A stretch of 64,000 nucleotides of DNA from Eucommia ulmoides. Taxonomy: Eukaryota > Streptophyta > Magnoliopsida > Garryales > Eucommiaceae. Where the stretch lies: assembly GCA_016647705.1 (NCBI GenBank), contig CM028328.1:5667311-5731310 (forward strand). Direction: 5' to 3'. Under the pieces are notes generated by a model. The model worked only from the letters and a program-made list of their open reading frames with translations, was not told the origin of the DNA and made no database searches. Shown piece by piece: positions 11,313 to 23,254 of the stretch; position 1 is the stretch's first letter; the number at the start of each line of letters is the position of its first letter. Position numbers and translations under genes: made by a program.

Positions 11313-14300
11313 TTAAAATCTATCAGCAGTCATGACAGCAGGTTGAGCTTCAGCACGCTTTTTCCCCACGTAGTAGGGACCTCTTCTTATGGCTTCCTCC
11401 AACTGCCAAAAAATAAATAATTATTATTTCCCCCATATTTTGTGTTCCATGTTTTTAGGGAGCAGAAGTTAAAGAAATCAAAACACTAAGGCCCGTTTGG
11501 TTATTGTTTCCATTCCTAATTCCTGTTCTTGCTCCCAAAATTTTTGAGATTAATAAACAAAAACGCATTTTGTAAACATGTTTATGTTCTAAAAAATTTA
11601 GGAGTATTTTGAGAGTATTTTTCAATTCCTTAAGAATCTGAGTAACAAAAAAATTGTTTATTCATATTTACTCCCACAAAACTATTCCCACCACCACCAC
11701 CGCGCCGACCACTATCACGATGTCCCACGTCAGCTAAAAAATACATATATTTATTGTCATACGTTTAAAAAAAAAAAAATATGTTGTAACTAGACATGTT
11801 TATTCGTCTTTGTTCTTATAAATAAATAAAAAAATCAGGACAATGATCATTACCAAACATGTTTCTATTCCCGGAATATTTCAGAACAGAAACAGAATTC
11901 CTATCCTAGTTCATTGGAAGCAGAAACAGAAAAGTAGAAACAATAACCAAACGCCACCTCAAGTGTTGTTTGTTTAATGTTTCTGTTCCATTAAGAAATT
12001 TTTCTTTTGTTCTATGTTTACTCGAGTATTCAGGGAAACAATAAGGTGGCGGCTGGAAGCACAAAAATAGAATTTGAAATAAACGTATGCAAAAAACTAA
12101 CAATTGCCATGCATTCGTTGTTAATTCCAAATCTAGACTCACAATTACATGCAACCAAACAGCACCTAACAGAAATTTGGGAACAGAAACACTAAACAAA
12201 TGCCGGCTTACACTCACCTTGGTAGCCACCCCGGCAAGAGAAGGGTCTTCGATTAGTTTGCTCGAGGACATGAAGGCCTTGAAAATCGCTTCGCAACACC
12301 TATGCCTAGCTTCCATGCCTTTTTGGGAAAAAAATACAGTAAAAAATAAATAAAAATTAATTTCCAAAGAAAATGTAAGTCAATACCTCAAGGATCTAAT
12401 TACATCAAGTGATTTGAGCTTGTAAATCACTAAAATCCTAATGAAAATTAGAAGAACAAAAAGGGTTACTGTTTGTTGAATCCCACGTCACTTTTGTTAT
12501 CAGAACCTGAACTATATATAAATCAAGGGGTAATTCTCATATTTTGAAAGTGAGATAGGCCCACTGAGTCACTACATTGTACCAGATCTAGACTTTTCGT
12601 CTGATGTTGGGCGTGTTGAATCCCAAATCAATGTTGGGCCTCCGATATCCGTTTGCAGTGGTTTGTCAAAGTCTACCCTATGTGTGGGGGGAGGCGTATT
12701 GAATCCCACATTGCTGTTGGGCCCCCCATATTCATTCACATTGGCTTGTCAAAGTCTACCATGCACGTGAGGGCCATGTTGAATCCCACATTTATGTTGG
12801 GTCCCCATATTCGTTCACAGTGGTTTGTCACAAAATTTGCACTGCACGTGAGAAGGCGTGTCGAATCTCACATTGATGTTAGGCCCCCCATATCCATTCA
12901 CAGTGGCTTGTCAAAGTCCACCATGTACGTAAAGGGGCGTGTTGAATCCCACATTGCTTGTGTTACCTGATCCTGAACTATATATAAGTCTACGGGTACC
13001 TCTTTGAAGGCGTCTTTTGAGAGTGAGTTATGCTAATTGGATTCCTACACTCATTGGGTTCACACTCGTTTTTTATCCCCATGTACTTTGATCTTATTCA
13101 ATTTTAATCCATGTACTTTAAAAACCTTATACTCTTGACAAAGGGAGATTCATATTAATATGCCTTAATTGACTTTTATTTTTTAATTTAAATCTAATAT
13201 TTAATGGAAATAAAAGGAAAAAAACTAAAATTTTCACTCTCTACCTCTCTTTCTCCCTCTACTTCTGTTCTTTTTCTTTTTTTAATAAAAACAAAACTAA
13301 GTAAAATTATAATTGTCAAATCCTACATTGATGCCCCTTGATATTCGTTCATAGTGATTTGTCAAAATTCATCCTGCGCGTGAGGTGGGGATGGTAAAAA
13401 AAATCGAACCGACGGGTAACCGAGAAAAACCGAACCGAATGGTTCGGAATTGTGGTTCGCGGTTGCTGTTTTGGTTTTGATTTTTTATAAAATTTAAAAA
13501 TCTTAAACGATTTCGCGGGTTTTGGTTTTGATTAAATGGTCCGGTTTTAAAACTATTTAAAAAAATCGGCGATTTTAGTTTTGGTTTTGCATGAAACCGA
13601 GCCAAACTCGGATCGTTGACATCCCTAGCGTGAGGGAGTGTGTTGAATATCACATCACTTGTGATACCTAATCCTGCGCTAATATATAAAACCTAGAGCA
13701 ATTCTCATCTTACAAGGCGTCTTTTGAGAGTGAGAGGTCCATCGGATTCCTACATGGTATCAAATCACATCGCTTGTGTTGCTTGTGTTACCAGATCCTG
13801 AGCTATATATAAAGCCTTTTGCCCTTCTTAAACCTTAAAAAATCACTTTGGCAGTCGTGTGAGAACATAAAACTAGCATGATCTCTGTTTGGAACGATAA
13901 AACCGTAATGTATCGTTTCGTTTCATAGAATTAGCAATTCGGAAATGGAATTATAAATGAACGCATGTAAACTTCAAAAAATCCCCATGCTTTTCTTTTT
14001 TCCTCAATTTTCAATTTTATGGCTCGAATTCCTTACAACCAAACATTGCCTAAGAGAAATACTCACCGATCTTAGTAGTTTCAGTGTATGCATTGGTGAC
14101 GATATCTATGATCTCTCGTCTTGAGCAGATCTCCATTAGGCCCCAATGCCGAGCGGCCAGTCCTGTTACTAATCTATAACCCTGCCAAAATTTACAACGA
14201 AACACAAAACAAATCTCCATAAACAAGGAAAAACCCTTTAAGATAAATAAATAAACCAAAAATTATGTATTTGATGATTGAACGAGAAGACGAGTCTTAG

Positions 14301-17300
14301 GTAATGGAGATAGCGTACATATATATTTATATAATGAAAAGACGAAATAAATTCTCACCGCTATGCGAGTTTCTGATTCTTGCTGGAGAATCGACAGTAA
14401 AATTCCCTGCCATGTTATTGTGGATAGATAACTCAGCTTCATATAATATAATTAAGATATTTGGGTTCATACAAGTGACATGTTTGACAGTGCAGAGAAA
14501 ATATCTTTAAAATCGTGTTTTTATATATTCATTATTTTTTTAAAAATATTTTTTTTCAGAACAACACAAACATTTACTTTATTTACTTTTCTCTTTTTAT
14601 TGATAAAAATCCGAAAACAAAAGCTGGAAAAAAAAGTCTGCCTAATGGTGCCTAAAAATTATAGGAAAAATAATTCACAAACTGATGGTGTGAGTTTCAG
14701 TGTCTTGGATGCTGCTTCATAGACCAACTGCCTGAGCCTTTCTTCAGCGTCCCCATTAAGCATCAGACTGTTTGCTGGCCGAGTTTCTCCTGATATGTTC
14801 CCAAGAGCATGAAGTGCAGCCTGCGTTTAACAACATTCAGCCAATATTTCATCAAGAAGTTGAATTCAACATGTTTTTTTTTTTTTAAATTACTATTATT
14901 TTTCAACATAAATACTTTGTATTTCTATCAACAAAACGTGGAAATCCAATGGGCCTAACTCACTCTCAAAAGACGCCTAGAAAGATGAGGATTATCCCTA
15001 CACTTATATATAGCTTAGTAACACAAGCGATGTGGGATTCGACACGCCCCCTCAAGTGCATGGTGGACTTTGACAAACCACTGCGAATGGATATCGAGGG
15101 AAGGGCCTAACATTGATGTTTGGATTCAACACGCCCTCTCACGCGCATGATGGATTTTTTTGACAAACCACTACAAACGGATATTGGGAAACCTAACATC
15201 GATGTGGGATTCAACACACCCAACATCAAACAAGAGTCATGACTTTGATACCACGTAGAAATCCAATGAGTCTAACTAACTCTCAAAAGACGCCTTGAAA
15301 AAGGAGGATTCTCCTACCACTTATATATAGCCCAGGGTCATGTAACACAAGCGATGTGGGATTCAACTCAAAATGTATTCAATTCTCCTCTAATTTTATA
15401 ATCTATTATCGAAAACCCTCTTTCAACGGTTCATCTATGATTTCTTTATAGATTATTTTATGTATTAGCATTCTCCAACAGCAAGTATGATCAGACAACA
15501 TATATAACTATTTCAAACAAATAAATGCAAAATGAAACCATATAAACAAAAATATGAAAAAGGAATCTACATGCTCACCAACTGTTTGCCACGCCCTTGA
15601 AAATCAAAAGCAGCATCAACCACATATGTAGCAGCAGGAGGTGAACCCATAAGCAGCAATGCAGCTCCTTGGTTTGCTAGAAGCATTAAACATAACATAA
15701 GGGAGAAATGGGGGAAATTATTAGGTTGCATTTGAGTAAGAGATTTGATAAATCTATGGAATTTGTAAATGATGGATTTCCAATTCTGGACTTTGAAATC
15801 CCATTATTTACAAATTCCTTAGTCCTTAATTTCAGTGGTGGATCAAAAAATTGATCGAGGGGGCTTAATTTTTTTATTTTTTTGTAGGGGGTTTACTGAA
15901 TGTTTCTATAAATTGGAGGGGGCTAATGTAGAATTATAAGGATTTAAATTGATTTTTTTTTCTTCTGGAAAAATGGGGATCAGAGGATTTTTTTTTTTTT
16001 CAAATATTCATGGGGGGCTTGTCCCCCTTGCTCATGACTTACATATGTCGCTAATTATGTTAATATCAACTAAATTGAATCTATTGACATTCATTGGATG
16101 TAGAATTTGTATTTGATATCATAGTCAAAAGTTAACTAAAATATCGGTACAACAACTACAAATTTTTTGTCTAAAGACTCTAAACTAAGCAGGGTCGGCT
16201 ACACGAATCATTTTGTGCCATATAGATCGTTCAAGGGTCATCACCTTATCTTCAAACCAATCAAGTAGTTCCTAATTGTCTTATCTGGCATTTAGGTCTA
16301 CTTCTCTCTCTTGGAGCACATTCCACTTTAATTAAATCAGGTCTTCTATATACGTGTCCAAACCACCGTAAATGATTTTCTCTCACTCTCTCTTCACTGG
16401 GTATTATTCCTAACTTCTCCATAATAATCACATTTCAAACTTTATCCATCCTTATCTTACCACTTATCCATCTTAATATCCTTATCTCTCCTACCCCTAC
16501 TTTAGGAAAGTGCCCCTTGTTTACCGCCCAACATTGCAAACCATAGAGAATCATCAGTCTTATAATAGTTTTATAGAACTTTTCTTTCAATTTCAATGGT
16601 ATTATACGATCACAAATCATATACTTTAACCTTTTAGCCTTGGCTCTGTGTAAATATGTCCTCGATTTCGCCATTCCCCTAATTATTAAACCTAAGTATC
16701 TAAAATTATCAATGCTAGGGTACTCTTGATTTCCAATTTTTACCATGTCATCATCTCTCATAATATTTTCAAAATTGCAAGATATGTATATTGTCTTAGT
16801 TCTATTGATCTTTAATCCCCTAAACTCTAAGACTTCCTCCAACTTCTAACTCAATGTTAAGAGCATCAACAAGTACTATGTCCGTAAATGACATACTCCA
16901 TGGTTCCCCATCTTGAATATGTTTCGTCAGTTTGTTCATCACTAAAATAAAGAGGTGATGATTAACAGACAATCCTTGATGCAAATCTATATTAATTGGA
17001 AAAGCACAAGTATCACCTCCGACGGTTCGAACACTAGTTATTATACTTTCATACATGTCCTTAATCATTTTAATATAATTATTGGATACTTCTTTTGTAA
17101 AACACACCACAAAATTTCACTGGGTATCCGATCATATGCTTTTTCCAAGCCCACAAAAAACCATATGAAAATCTTTCCTTCTTTCCCTATATTTCTCCAT
17201 CAATTGCTTAAGTAAATATATGGCTTCAATGGTGGACCTCATTTTTTTTCACTTAGGGTTTTTTATCCGTGTTTTTTTTTCCTTTAGTTAATATGAACTA

Positions 17301-17957
17301 TACCATCAAGTTACCAACTAGTTGCCGAATGCATCTAGTTGACATCAACTAGGACTGAAAAATAAATTGGTAACCATAAAAGAAAAAGATGCTTTAAAAA
17401 AAAGGACAAAAAAAAGAAGAGAACATTAGTTAAAGGACTATATATAAAAAGAATCCCTTGTTTCAATGGCATGCTTACATGACCCAATTTGACCCAATGC
17501 CTCAAGTGCGCATTCCCATTCATCAGCTTCTTCACTTTCCAGTAGCTGGAGCCTTCTACCAATTGCCGAAATAACAGCTTTAACACCTAAAATCCATACA
17601 TCAAATTTATCACATTATATATATGTTAGGAAGTTCCAACTTAAAACCATATGATGTCCAGTGGAGTAACTTCTTTCATATATAAACTACTCTGGGAAGC
17701 CTCACAACTTTGATGTGGGATTCTGACACCCACCCTCACGTGCAACCCCGCCTTACACATGTGATGCGATCAAATAACAGAATAGACAAGACAAACATTT
17801 AAACAATCAGGGGAACAAACAAACGAGACTTCTCAAACCTAGCTCTGATATCATGCTAGGAGGTTCCAACTTAAATTATATGATGTCAAGTGGGGTAACT
17901 CCTTTCATATATAAACTATTTTGGAAAGCCTCACAAATTTGACGTGGGAATCTAACA

Positions 17958-18020
<63 letters not shown>

Positions 18021-21000
18021 TCTCACTAGATTCATCAACGAACATGAAAATATTCTCTCTTGAAAGCAACCTTCCACTTATCATCATTGCTCTTGATCTT
18101 AATATTGATCCGGCAGAATCATTGCTACACAACATACATGTAATGAGATGAGAAATTGACAATACAAAGAGGAGATTACTATGTCAAATAAATACCTGAT
18201 TGTAGAACAAAGAAGCTGAAGCAGTGTGCTTATGGACAAGAACTCTACACCGTGCTCAACTTCTGCCAGCTTCATCCATTGAACACAAAAATATGAGAAT
18301 CATCGTAGAGGAAACATAGACGTTCTTACCATATCGTCCTCTATTTTTTATTTTTCTATTGAGTTTTCTGTTGTAGGAGATGAGGGAGGGAGGGAGGGAG
18401 GGAGAGGGAGTGGTGTACCTCGTATAGAAGCTCCAAGACACTCAAAGTTACGAGCATATCATTTGCATTACGGATTTCTGCCTCAAATAGACTGAGAAGA
18501 TTTGAACGGCTGACTACTGATGCCACAGACCTTGAAACAGAGAATAGCTTCACTATCAAAGCCAAGACACGAACTCGTCCCTGCAATAATGATTTTCAAC
18601 CAACTATCGGTAAAAGGTACAGACGATCGACAATTTCGTAAGGTTGAAAACCGCACATATCACACAAATTATCATCATCTAATGCCAGTAACCAAATTAA
18701 TTGTTGTCCCACTTTCCTTTTTAGGATGTCACAAATTAATTGCTACCTTTCATTTTCTAACAAAAATACTTTCACTCTTCCCAAAATAACCCTCTTCTCC
18801 AGCACACATTAAAATTTCAAAACGTTTTCTCACTTTAACACCATTCCCAGTAAGAGCAATAAACATTCTGACACTACCTAAAACTTTCAGCAGAGTCAAA
18901 GCTGACAATAGATTTCGGACGGATGGAGTATTTCATAAACATCAATGACAAAACATCAACTACAAGTCTACAATACCAGTGATGAACATTGCTCTGCAAT
19001 GTTTTTAAGATGTGTGGCTTCATCGATATTAGATGGAAAGACAATATCCTGCATAAAACATAGAGAAAATTGAACAATGATTATGGGCATGGGGGAAAAA
19101 ATAGTCAACAATATCACAACTGCGGAACCAAATTCTATACAGAAAATTGAGTATTGATTATGCAGAGATGTAATCAATAGAACTAGAGAAGATAAAGGGT
19201 GCGGTTGGTTTAGGTCATGTATACAAACTCTTTCTTTTCGGAAAAAAAAAAAAAAAAAAAAACCCTTAATTTTCTCTTTACAACGCAACTCAAAAACTAT
19301 TTTACAAAAAAAAAATCAACCGAACCATATAAGTTTTCACAACTTTCAATTTTTTAAAATTGTTTTTATAATTTTGAGAAACTGATTTTGAATTGTAAAA
19401 AAAAACAGACCCTAAGCATCCTGCTCAAGACAAGCGATAACCAAGTCCATACCATGCCTTCTGGAGAAGCCGCCAAAGTCTTGATTGCATCCGTTGATGC
19501 AGTTGCAACTACTTCATCACTGAAGAAATCACAAAAACGAATGTCAACCAAATTTCACGAGCAAATATAATTCGAGAATTAGATTTGCTTTCTGGCACAA
19601 TTTTGAGATAGGCCACCATTATTATTTCGAAAGAGTAATAATGATATAGTAAATTTTTAGTGAGACAAAGGGCATAATCGAAATACAAATGCAGAAGCTT
19701 CAAAAATATATGTTGAGAGCTTACCCATCGACCAGGCAATCCAACAAAAGTGGATAGATGCCATGCGCAACAATTAACTTTAGACCAGTCACTTTTACGT
19801 CATGGACATTCTCCAAAAGGCAAGAGACCTAAACGGAGTTGTCATAACATTAATCCCTAATTATTTTATAAACAACATAAATTACTTAGGCACCGTTTGG
19901 TATTTTTAAGTACTTACTGCAAAAAAATATATTTTGACATAAAGATATTTTTACTTAAAAGCAAAAGGAAAAAAATCAAAAGCACGCTTGATCATGTGGA
20001 GATAATAGTAATATATTTATCCCTATAAATGATCTCTTAATTCCAAAAATAGTCATATATTGATTGAGGTCGAAATGTCCTAGTCCATTGATCTTCATCC
20101 ATCTTTTATACTATAAAATTTGAAAAAACAAAAAGCAACTACTTTTTGCTTTTTGGAAAAAAAAAATTAAGATCGTACTTTCACTTTTTAATTTGTAGAA
20201 GTACTATTTTTAAGTGCAAAAGAAACGCTACCTTTAAAATTAAGTACGTTGTGGCTTAAAAGCAAATAAGTAACTCAAAAGAAAAACGTGATCAAACGGT
20301 GCCTCATTATTTTTTATCTCTGTCTTTATATTTCCAAAGGAGAATTGGACATACACTATGGGTGGCTAAGATAGGCCAAAGTATATACATTGTTTTATAT
20401 TTTTCTGGAATTTCGAACACGTGATGTCTGTATATTTATATATATCATCCTCAGTTTCCTTACACAGCAATTATCCATTTTGCCAAAAAAAAAAAAAGAG
20501 GGGGGTGGGGGGGGGGGTGGGGTGTTATAAATACATGCATAACGAATGCATTGACATACACTCTAAATAGACTAAGAGTCCTGACATTGTCACAAACTTG
20601 AGGGAAAAAAATGTTAATGATGAAGTATAAATTGTTAGAAGGATACATACCGTTCTACAAGCTAAATATTGGACCTTTTGAGAATCTGCCGTCAGACCAA
20701 CAATGACAAAAGGCTGAAATAAAAGCAAATAAGCCCAAAAGTATAAGCGCAAATTTACTTTTCTGTACTATTTGGTTACATAAACATGAATAAAAGGAAA
20801 CCCAATACGTGAAATGATCAAATGTATCCAAAGATCAATTAGGCACCGTTTGACAACACCTTTTTAAGTACTTTTTAAAATAAAAAATATATATTTTGAC
20901 AAAAAAATACTTTTACTTAAAAGCAAAAATAAAAGATCAAAAGCGTGTTTGATTGTGTAGAGATAATATCTTGGTATTATCCCAATGAATGAGCTTTTAA

Positions 21001-22546
21001 TAATTCAAAAAATGTTCGTAATGATTGAACAAAAAGTGGGGCTAAGGTCCTAGTCCTTCAAACTTCATCCACCTCTTATGGTCTAAAATATTGAAAAACA
21101 AAGTGTCTTCGAGAAAAGTACTTCAAATCATGTTTTACTCCACTTCTAAAATTAAGTAAAACGAGGTTTTACTCCATCATTTACGGCTAGGACTACTGCA
21201 GTATCTAATCCCATTTCGTCTCTCAGTGTCAATGTCGGTGCTTTCGCCGTTGGTGTTCTTTCCGAGCTCGACACATTTCACTGTTTCACCGGGTACTTTT
21301 TTACAAAACAGCATCAGTGCCTTAGCGTAAACAATTATTTATCTTCTCATTATAAGTTTACATGGTTCAATTCATACATATAAATCAAATATTTGATTAT
21401 AGAACACCACTAGAGTGATAAAAGATCAGATAAAAGTATTTAACCGCAGAGCGAGGAGGCGAGGGCAGACATAATCAAACTATAATTAGAGTAATAATAA
21501 CTAAAATCATAGCATGTGTCAAATGTTACATGGACTAAGAACCATTATGGAATCCATTCAAACATGATTAATGATGTAAGAAAGAAAATTGAAATGGTAA
21601 ACCCACCATGTAATGCGGGATGAGAGATGCCCCATATCTTGTTCTAAACACTCTTTCTAGACAAGCAACCAATGCATTTTCCAGATCAGGCACATCAGCA
21701 CTTGTTTGTAAAGCACTGTGATAAAAAATTAGAACAAGAAACATGAACGTGAAATAAGCTAAACTAAGAACTGTACCGATGTGAAAAGATCATCAGCTTT
21801 GATAACATAAAAAACAGACCCAAATTTGAAATTAATTGCAAACAGTGTCACTACTTATTGTGGATATCCGATATTTAAAAAAAAAAAATCATTTTAGAGA
21901 GAGATATAGGGTAGTCTTGGTCCTCTTGGACCTCTCTCAATCCAAAAGCTAGCTCATGAGGAGGTGAAGTTTTCCCTCACATTTATAACCTGAACACCGG
22001 CCCTATACATCCGATGTGGAAAAAACACAACAATCCCTCCCTCACACATCGAGCCGTTGATCAGCTAATCCCCGACCAGTCTCTCCCTCGGGCCTTTGAT
22101 CGGCTAACCCACGACCGGCCTCTCCCTCACACAGGGCGCAGCTAACCCACAACCAGTCTCTTTATTTGTGGCTATTGGACAAGGCTATGATACGGGTGAT
22201 CTTAGGTCTCCCTCAACTAAAAATATATAAAGAGTTTTCCTACTTGACCATCAGTCATTTCCACACCCGACGTGGAATAAACCCAACAAGAGAGAGAGAG
22301 GAGGGTTTACTTGATAATGGCGGGAAGAGGGAAGCGATCGAGGAAGTCCTTTACCGAAGAGTCCGATTGAGGGCCTGAAATTAGAATAAACAAATTCAAA
22401 ACAGTTGGGAAATGGCAATTGAGAGGGGAAGAAAAAGGAAGATTCATGGGAGTGTGAGCAAGCAATTAAGTATTACCAGGATGGAAAGCAAAATCTGAAG
22501 CTGCTTCAAGCAATTGAGCTGAATCAACTGAGTATTCTTCATCCAT
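11313..22546 (-). CDS. PSMD5: PSMD5-like proteasome base assembly chaperone (ARM/HEAT repeat protein), 17 exons, 526 aa
   Basis: PSMD5 (S5b, Hsm3 in yeast) is a cytosolic chaperone that helps assemble the 19S base of the 26S proteasome. Minus-strand exons, 5' to 3': 22546-22477, 22374-22311, 21715-21607, 20713-20651, 19828-19725, 19519-19453, 19048-18977, 18580-18419, 18269-18196, 18124-18027, 17586-17479, 15676-15579, 14820-14683, 14406-14359, 14181-14067, 12318-12218, 11402-11313. All introns are GT-AG, and the exons total 1581 nt with no internal stop. The protein begins MDEEYSVDSAQLLEAASDFA and ends in AVMTADRF. It contains FLDRFPLPAII, DVPDLENALVACLERVFRTR, ALEALGQIG and ARHWGLMEICSR, motifs I recall from the Arabidopsis PSMD5-like protein, which is about the same length. 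It is helix-rich throughout, with no signal peptide or membrane segment. The exon 13 donor (GTTTGT) is weak. Introns 2, 3, 4, 11, 12, 15 and 16 hold repeat or transposon insertions. Confidence 0.9.
11490..11958. mobile_element. PIF/Harbinger-like MITE in intron 16 of the PSMD5-like gene (first of two)
   Basis: The ends are GGCCCGTTTGGTTATTGTTTC and, inverted from the right, GGTGGCGTTTGGTTATTGTTTC. The flanks are TAA on the left and TCA on the right, so the three-base target duplication is imperfect. The interior is low-complexity 'aaattcctaaa'-type sequence with no transposase. Confidence 0.65.
11962..12207. mobile_element. Small TIR MITE in intron 16 (second of two, adjacent)
   Basis: Left end AGTGTTGTTTGTTTAATGT and inverted right end GCCGGCATTTGTTTAGTGT share the block TTTGTTTARTGTTTCTGTTCC. 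It abuts the preceding MITE almost base to base and ends only 11 bp from exon 16. No coding sequence. Confidence 0.6.
12530..13060 (+). repeat. Dispersed repeat with four to five tandem ~81-bp units (intron 15)
   Basis: The phrase 'ttgaatcccacattgatgttgggcc..ccatatccgttcacagtggtttgtcaaa' recurs with a period near 81 bases, with 'ttgaatcc' starts near 12616, 12699, 12779, 12859 and 12942. The outer part carries 'agctatatataa' and 'ggcgtcttttgagagtgagtta'. Diverged copies lie at 13310-13385 with 13628-13760, at 14936-15370 (opposite strand), at 17640-17960 (partial) and at 49815-49915. This looks like the terminal part of a high-copy retro- or MITE-type family; I cannot assign it. Confidence 0.65.
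13386..13627. mobile_element. hAT-type MITE, 242 bp, with 8-bp target duplication (intron 15)
   Basis: The element is flanked on both sides by GCGTGAGG (13378-13385 and 13628-13635), an exact eight-base duplication as made by hAT transposases. Its ends are TGGGGATGGTA and, inverted, TAGGGATGTCA. The interior is rich in 'aaaccgaaccg' and 'ggttcggttttgg' phrases. It interrupts a copy of the dispersed repeat described at 12530-13060, so it is the younger insertion. Confidence 0.8.
14936..15370 (-). repeat. Dispersed repeat, inverted copy (intron 12)
   Basis: Contains 'aatccaatgggcctaactcactctcaaaagacgcc' twice (near 14942 and 15247), with 'tatatatagc..agtaacacaagcgatgtgggattc' (near 15003 and 15321). 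It is the reverse-strand version of the family seen at 12530-13060. The two halves are themselves a direct duplication of about 305 bp spacing. Confidence 0.65.
15723..15840 (+). repeat. Single-ended MITE terminus (intron 11)
   Basis: Begins TTAGGTTGCATTTGAGTAAG, closely matching the left end of the PIF-type MITE at 747-1525, and continues with 'gatttgataaatct'. I could not find the matching right end before the LINE fragment, so it appears truncated. Confidence 0.5.
16146..17233 (-). mobile_element. 5'-truncated RTE-type LINE fragment (intron 11)
   Basis: Minus-strand reading shows diverged reverse transcriptase ORF2 pieces. Near 17220-17110 is an 'LLKQLMEKYRER' motif followed by 'EKAYDRIP'. 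17110-16820 carries the finger/palm region, and 16842-16435 has 'RTKTIYISCNF', 'NFRYLG', 'LYGLQCWAVN' and 'GEIRILRWISGKIRMDKV'. 'RENHLRWFGHV' follows near 16380. The catalytic FADD box is damaged: it reads FTD. The 3' end carries the 'gtagccgaccct' tail and a TTG-rich end near 16150, as in plant RTE elements. Frameshifts and stops make it a pseudogene. It lies in the same orientation as the host gene. Confidence 0.8.
17958..18017. repeat. (TA)n-(GA)n microsatellite just inside intron 10
   Basis: About 11 TA units (17958-17979) run directly into about 19 GA units (to 18017). The run ends ten bases from the exon 10 donor site. Read on the minus strand it forms a CT-rich tract at the very start of the intron. 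Confidence 0.9.
19890..20303. mobile_element. PIF/Tourist-like MITE in intron 4
   Basis: Left end GGCACCGTTTGG and inverted right end GGCACCGTTTGATC are flanked by TTA and TCA (imperfect three-base duplication). The interior repeats 'aaaagcaaa' and 'taagtac' phrases on both strands, consistent with inverted subterminal arms. No coding sequence. Confidence 0.65.
20842..21175. mobile_element. Second, diverged copy of the intron 4 MITE, in intron 3
   Basis: Starts after TTA with GGCACCGTTTGACAAC. It shares 'tatattttgacaaaaaaatacttttacttaaaagcaaaa' landmarks and the 'gattgtgtagagataata' block with the element at 19890-20303. The right end is not recognisable, so it appears truncated near 21175. 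Confidence 0.55.
21893..22290. repeat. Dispersed repeat in intron 2
   Basis: 'Cctctctcaatccaaaagctagctcatgaggaggtgaagttttccctcac', 'atccgatgtgga' and 'cacccgacgtggaataaacccaac' phrases recur in altered order at 50284-50630 and 52030-52375. These are therefore members of one dispersed family. The 'ccacatcgg' terminal phrase suggests LTR- or TRIM-like ends; no coding content is visible. Confidence 0.5.
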
Positions 22547-22877
22547 GGCTTGAGAAGAAACGCTCACAGAGACGGAAAATCTAGAGAGAGAGAGAGATCA
22601 AAATCCGGCGAGCTTTTAGACGGAATACAAGCTTTTGATCAAAACCCCCAAACCGAAGAAGAAAAATCCTTTAACGAAATTAGTGTGTCGTGTTTTAGTA
22701 AAGTTATAGGGATGTAGAATGAACTCCTGAAAATACAAGGACTAAATTATAAATTACACAAAGAACACTGTAGAAATTGAGTTGGCACGTGTGAGTGCTG
22801 AATGAAGCATATGACTGCCACCTGCGACAAGTGTGGCAACGTGTCAACTCCTGGATGAGCTAGTGTATATGTCATTG

Positions 22878-22924
22878 TGGGCCGCTCGGTGAGTTGGGCC
22901 GGCCCATAAGAAATCTGAGGCCCA
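22878..22924 (-). promoter_or_regulatory. Cluster of four Site II (TGGGCC/GGCCCA) motifs upstream of the PSMD5-like gene
   Basis: TGGGCC at 22878-22883 and 22895-22900, and GGCCCA at 22901-22906 and 22919-22924, lie about 330-380 bases upstream of the start codon. Site II motifs bind TCP factors and are frequent in promoters of plant growth-related housekeeping genes, which suits a proteasome assembly factor. The 5' leader nearer the ATG contains a GA repeat at 22581-22597. Confidence 0.6.
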
Positions 22925-23254
22925 ATCTAATGGAACATTATTCTTCCAATTTTTTTAAAATGGGGAAAATATGGAAACACTGGAATAAGGAAGTGATTGA
23001 ATTTGGAGCATCCAGAAGTGTTCTTACCTTAATATCTCTTGAATGGAGCAACTTTTGATTATACAATTAAGGGATTTTCCTCCAAAAGTCCTCTTTTTAG
23101 GTGGACAATTTTTCAAATCCTACTCTTTTTCCAAGATGATCAAAACTCTTATTTTAACATTTTTGATTTGAAAAGTCCTATGTTGAGTTGGCAAATATTT
23201 CTCTTTTTCTTTTTTACCCCTAGTTCATTACAAGTAAGGATTTTTCCTTTTTTA
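22925..23254. other. Intergenic DNA
   Basis: AT-rich, with 'tttttccaagatg' and 'ttttacccctag' phrases. The short open frame at 23039-23266 has no recognised domain. It may form the outer part of the inverted-repeat element that follows. Confidence 0.4.
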
